From Halomonas sp. NO4 (GTDB lineage: Bacteria; Pseudomonadota; Gammaproteobacteria; Pseudomonadales; Halomonadaceae), in contig NZ_WHMA01000008.1 of NCBI RefSeq assembly GCF_010994375.1, positions 62,001-126,000 of the forward strand: a DNA stretch of 64,000 bases, in the 5' to 3' direction. Below are positions 62,198-64,000 of this stretch, piece after piece (positions within the stretch are counted from its first letter, which is position 1; every line of letters starts with the position of its first letter). The position numbers were made by a program, and so were the translations under genes. Below the pieces are notes generated by a model that was given only the letters and a program-made list of their open reading frames with translations, was not told where the DNA came from and did no database searches.

Positions 62198-64000
62198 TCA
62201 CGCCGCCTCGGCGGCCGAACCCTGGGCGTCACGACGGCGTCGCTGCAGGAGCACCACCAGACCGAACACCAGCAGACCGGGAATCCACATCAGTTCCTTG
62301 GGCCAGCGATCCACCGGCGCCCGGACGGTGAGGATCTCCTGATCGAAGAACATGGAGCCAAAGCCGATCTGCTCGGCCTGGCTACCGAAGGTGACGCTGT
62401 CGACGTAGGTGGAGTCGTCCTCGGTACGCAGCGTCATCCCCAGGTTCTCCATGCGCTCCTCGGCGGAGTCGCCATCGGGTACCGGCACCAGCAGGAAGCG
62501 GGTGAACTGCTCGCCGAAGTCGTCCTCGTCGAGGATCTCCACGCGCAGGTTGCTGCCCTCGTCCACCTGGCCGAGGGCCTGGGCGAACTCGCTGGGCGGC
62601 ACCGACTGATAGGGATCGTGGATGATGTCCATCCAGAAGCCGGGACGGAACAGGGTAAAGGCCACCAGCAGCAGCAAGACCGACTCGTACCAGCGGCTGC
62701 GGGCGAGCATGTAACCCTGGGTGCCGGCGGCGAAGATCAGCATGGCGATGGTCGCCACCACGAAGATCAGCAACCCCTGCAGGAAGCTGACCTCGATCAG
62801 CAGCAGGTCGGTGTTGAAGATGAACAGGAACGGCAGGGCCGCGGTGCGCAGGCTGTAGTAGAAGGCCTGGAAGCCGGTGCGCAGCGGATCGCCGCCGGAA
62901 ACCGCTGCCGCGGCGAACGACGCCAGGCCCACCGGTGGCGTCACGTCGGCCATGATGCCGAAATAGAAGACGAAGAGATGCACGGCGATCAGCGGCACGA
63001 TGAGCCCGTTCTGCTGGCCCAGGGTGACGATCACCGGCGCCATCAGCGCCGACACCACGATGTAGTTGGCGGTGGTGGGCAACCCCATGCCGAGGATCAG
63101 GCTGAGTACGGCGGTGAGCAGCAGGATCAGCATCAGGTTGCCCATGGAGAGCACCTCCACCAGATCGGCGAGCACCAGGCCCACGCCGGTCTGGGAGACG
63201 GCGCCCACCACGATGCCCGCCGTGGCGGTGGCGATGCCGATGCCGATCATGTTGCGCGCACCGGTCACCAGGCCGTTCCAGAGGTCGAACAAGCCCTCCT
63301 TGATGTCCTCGGCGAGCTGGCTGCGGCCGCGAAAGAAGGCCGTGATCGGCCGCTGGGTGACCATGATGAAGATCATGAAGACGGTGGCCCAGAAGGCGGA
63401 GAGCCCCGGCGAGAGCCGCTCCACCATCAAACACCACACCAGCACGATCACCGGCAGGATGTAGTGCAGCCCCACCATCACGGTGGGCCGGGTCTGGGGC
63501 AGCGTGAAGACCGGCTTGGCGGGGTCGTCGAGCTCCAGCTCCGGGTAGCGGGATCCCACCTTGAGCAGTCCCACATAGACCGCCGCCAGCGCCACGGCAA
63601 CGACCCATGGGGTGGCGCTGCCGAGCACCGGCTTGAGCCAGCCCAGACCGTAGTAAACGGCCAGCGACAACCCCATCAGCAACAGCAGCCCGGTCAGAAA
63701 GCCGATTACCTTGTTGAGCAGCGGACGCACCGGATTGCTCGACTGGAGGCCCTCCAGGTTGGCCTTGAGCGCCTCGAGATGAACGATGTAGATCAGCGCG
63801 ATATAGGAGATCAACGCCGGCAGGAAGGCGTGCTTGATCACCTCCACGTAGGAGATGCCGACGTACTCCACCATCAGGAAAGCCGCTGCGCCCATCACCG
63901 GCGGCATGATCTGGCCGTTCACCGAGGAGGCCACCTCCACGGCACCGGCCTTCTCCGAGGAAAAACCGACGCGCTTCATCATGGGAATGGTGAAGGTGCC
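62198..64000 (-). CDS. TRAP transporter permease, fused 4TM-12TM with DUF3394 (5' end outside window)
   Basis: The frame is open to the window edge, so about the N-terminal third is missing; 600 codons are present. The large TRAP subunit core is visible (GVEVASSVNGQIMPPVMG-like start, later TPPVGLASFAAAAVSGGDPL). The C-terminal part carries a DUF3394 domain with a PDZ-like segment (ENLGMTLRTEDDSTYVDSVT) and a final helix. Fused permeases of this kind pair with TAXI solute receptors, not with the DctP type of TeaA. Substrate unknown. Universal stress gene follows after 14 bases. Confidence 0.9.
   Translation of the reverse strand, partial: GTFTIPMMKRVGFSSEKAGAVEVASSVNGQIMPPVMGAAAFLMVEYVGISYVEVIKHAFLPALISYIALIYIVHLEALKANLEGLQSSNPVRPLLNKVIGFLTGLLLLMGLSLAVYYGLGWLKPVLGSATPWVVAVALAAVYVGLLKVGSRYPELELDDPAKPVFTLPQTRPTVMVGLHYILPVIVLVWCLMVERLSPGLSAFWATVFMIFIMVTQRPITAFFRGRSQLAEDIKEGLFDLWNGLVTGARNMIGIGIATATAGIVVGAVSQTGVGLVLADLVEVLSMGNLMLILLLTAVLSLILGMGLPTTANYIVVSALMAPVIVTLGQQNGLIVPLIAVHLFVFYFGIMADVTPPVGLASFAAAAVSGGDPLRTGFQAFYYSLRTAALPFLFIFNTDLLLIEVSFLQGLLIFVVATIAMLIFAAGTQGYMLARSRWYESVLLLLVAFTLFRPGFWMDIIHDPYQSVPPSEFAQALGQVDEGSNLRVEILDEDDFGEQFTRFLLVPVPDGDSAEERMENLGMTLRTEDDSTYVDSVTFGSQAEQIGFGSMFFDQEILTVRAPVDRWPKELMWIPGLLVFGLVVLLQRRRRDAQGSAAEAA

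Noticed and set aside
62198-64000. Ectoine TRAP permease TeaC
   Set aside because: The permease is the fused TAXI-associated type with DUF3394; TeaB and TeaC are separate and smaller.

Overview
The window is GC-rich, densely coded DNA from a halophilic gammaproteobacterium, most likely a Halomonas-type member of the Halomonadaceae. The best evidence is a complete ectoine/hydroxyectoine breakdown cluster (doeA, doeB, doeX, doeC, doeD, eutB, eutC) with a divergent MocR-type regulator resembling EnuR. Further support comes from an acidic insert in an NfeD protease, universal stress proteins paired with transporters, and a fused TRAP permease. No rRNA, tRNA, CRISPR array, insertion sequence or prophage was found.

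Layout. 1-3071: the end of what looks like an aryl-polyene type fatty-acid cluster (ketoreductase, ketosynthase, small exported protein, phosphopantetheinyl transferase), with lower GC than its neighbours. 3150-6299: a PhnD-like ABC importer with a fused double permease. 6296-15028: RidA and DksA-like proteins, an MFS carrier, a SulP transporter with a tandem universal stress protein, a DMT exporter, the slipin/NfeD pair and a small c-type cytochrome without a visible signal peptide. 15236-19930: an APH-fold kinase in tight operon with a YnjBCD ABC importer. 20031-24110: a small exported protein, two selenodomain-type transferases and a GAF-PAS-PAS-GGDEF protein.

24223-39814 is one long minus-strand catabolic region. 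Reading in the direction of transcription it runs doeA, doeB, doeX, then a four-gene module (carbon-nitrogen hydrolase, ATP-grasp ligase, C45-type autoproteolytic acyltransferase/hydrolase, very long Orn/Lys/Arg decarboxylase), then doeC, doeD, eutB, eutC and a HAD dehalogenase. The four-gene module between doeX and doeC is the strongest candidate here for an undescribed pathway. The enuR-like gene is divergent at 40014. Copies of CATGACAA(T) lie in the shared promoter and again upstream of doeC, and form a plausible operator set.

41455-49129: a GhrA-like reductase, a NIT-domain chemoreceptor, pncA-pncB, a PfpI-family protein, a DUF3108 protein and a LysO-like exporter. 49506-52403: a BaeS/BaeR two-component system and a Spy-like chaperone. 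TGCAC elements on an exact 11-bp period lie in front of both baeS and spy, which suggests one operator for the regulator. 52556-54724: a DauA-like SulP carrier and a YjbQ protein. 54989-57908: an ECF sigma factor, its zinc anti-sigma factor and an ArsM-like methyltransferase fused to a MerC-like membrane domain, facing a secreted cupin. Two divergent GGAAC-N17-CGTC promoters lie between them, so the sigma factor probably drives both sides. 57905-64000: a hybrid histidine kinase with a cofactor-less molybdopterin-domain partner, a DUF2189 membrane protein, a universal stress protein and the 3' part of a fused TRAP permease that runs off the window.

Three copies of a roughly 90-110 bp REP-like palindromic repeat (27025, 28722, 49189) sit in intergenic spaces.
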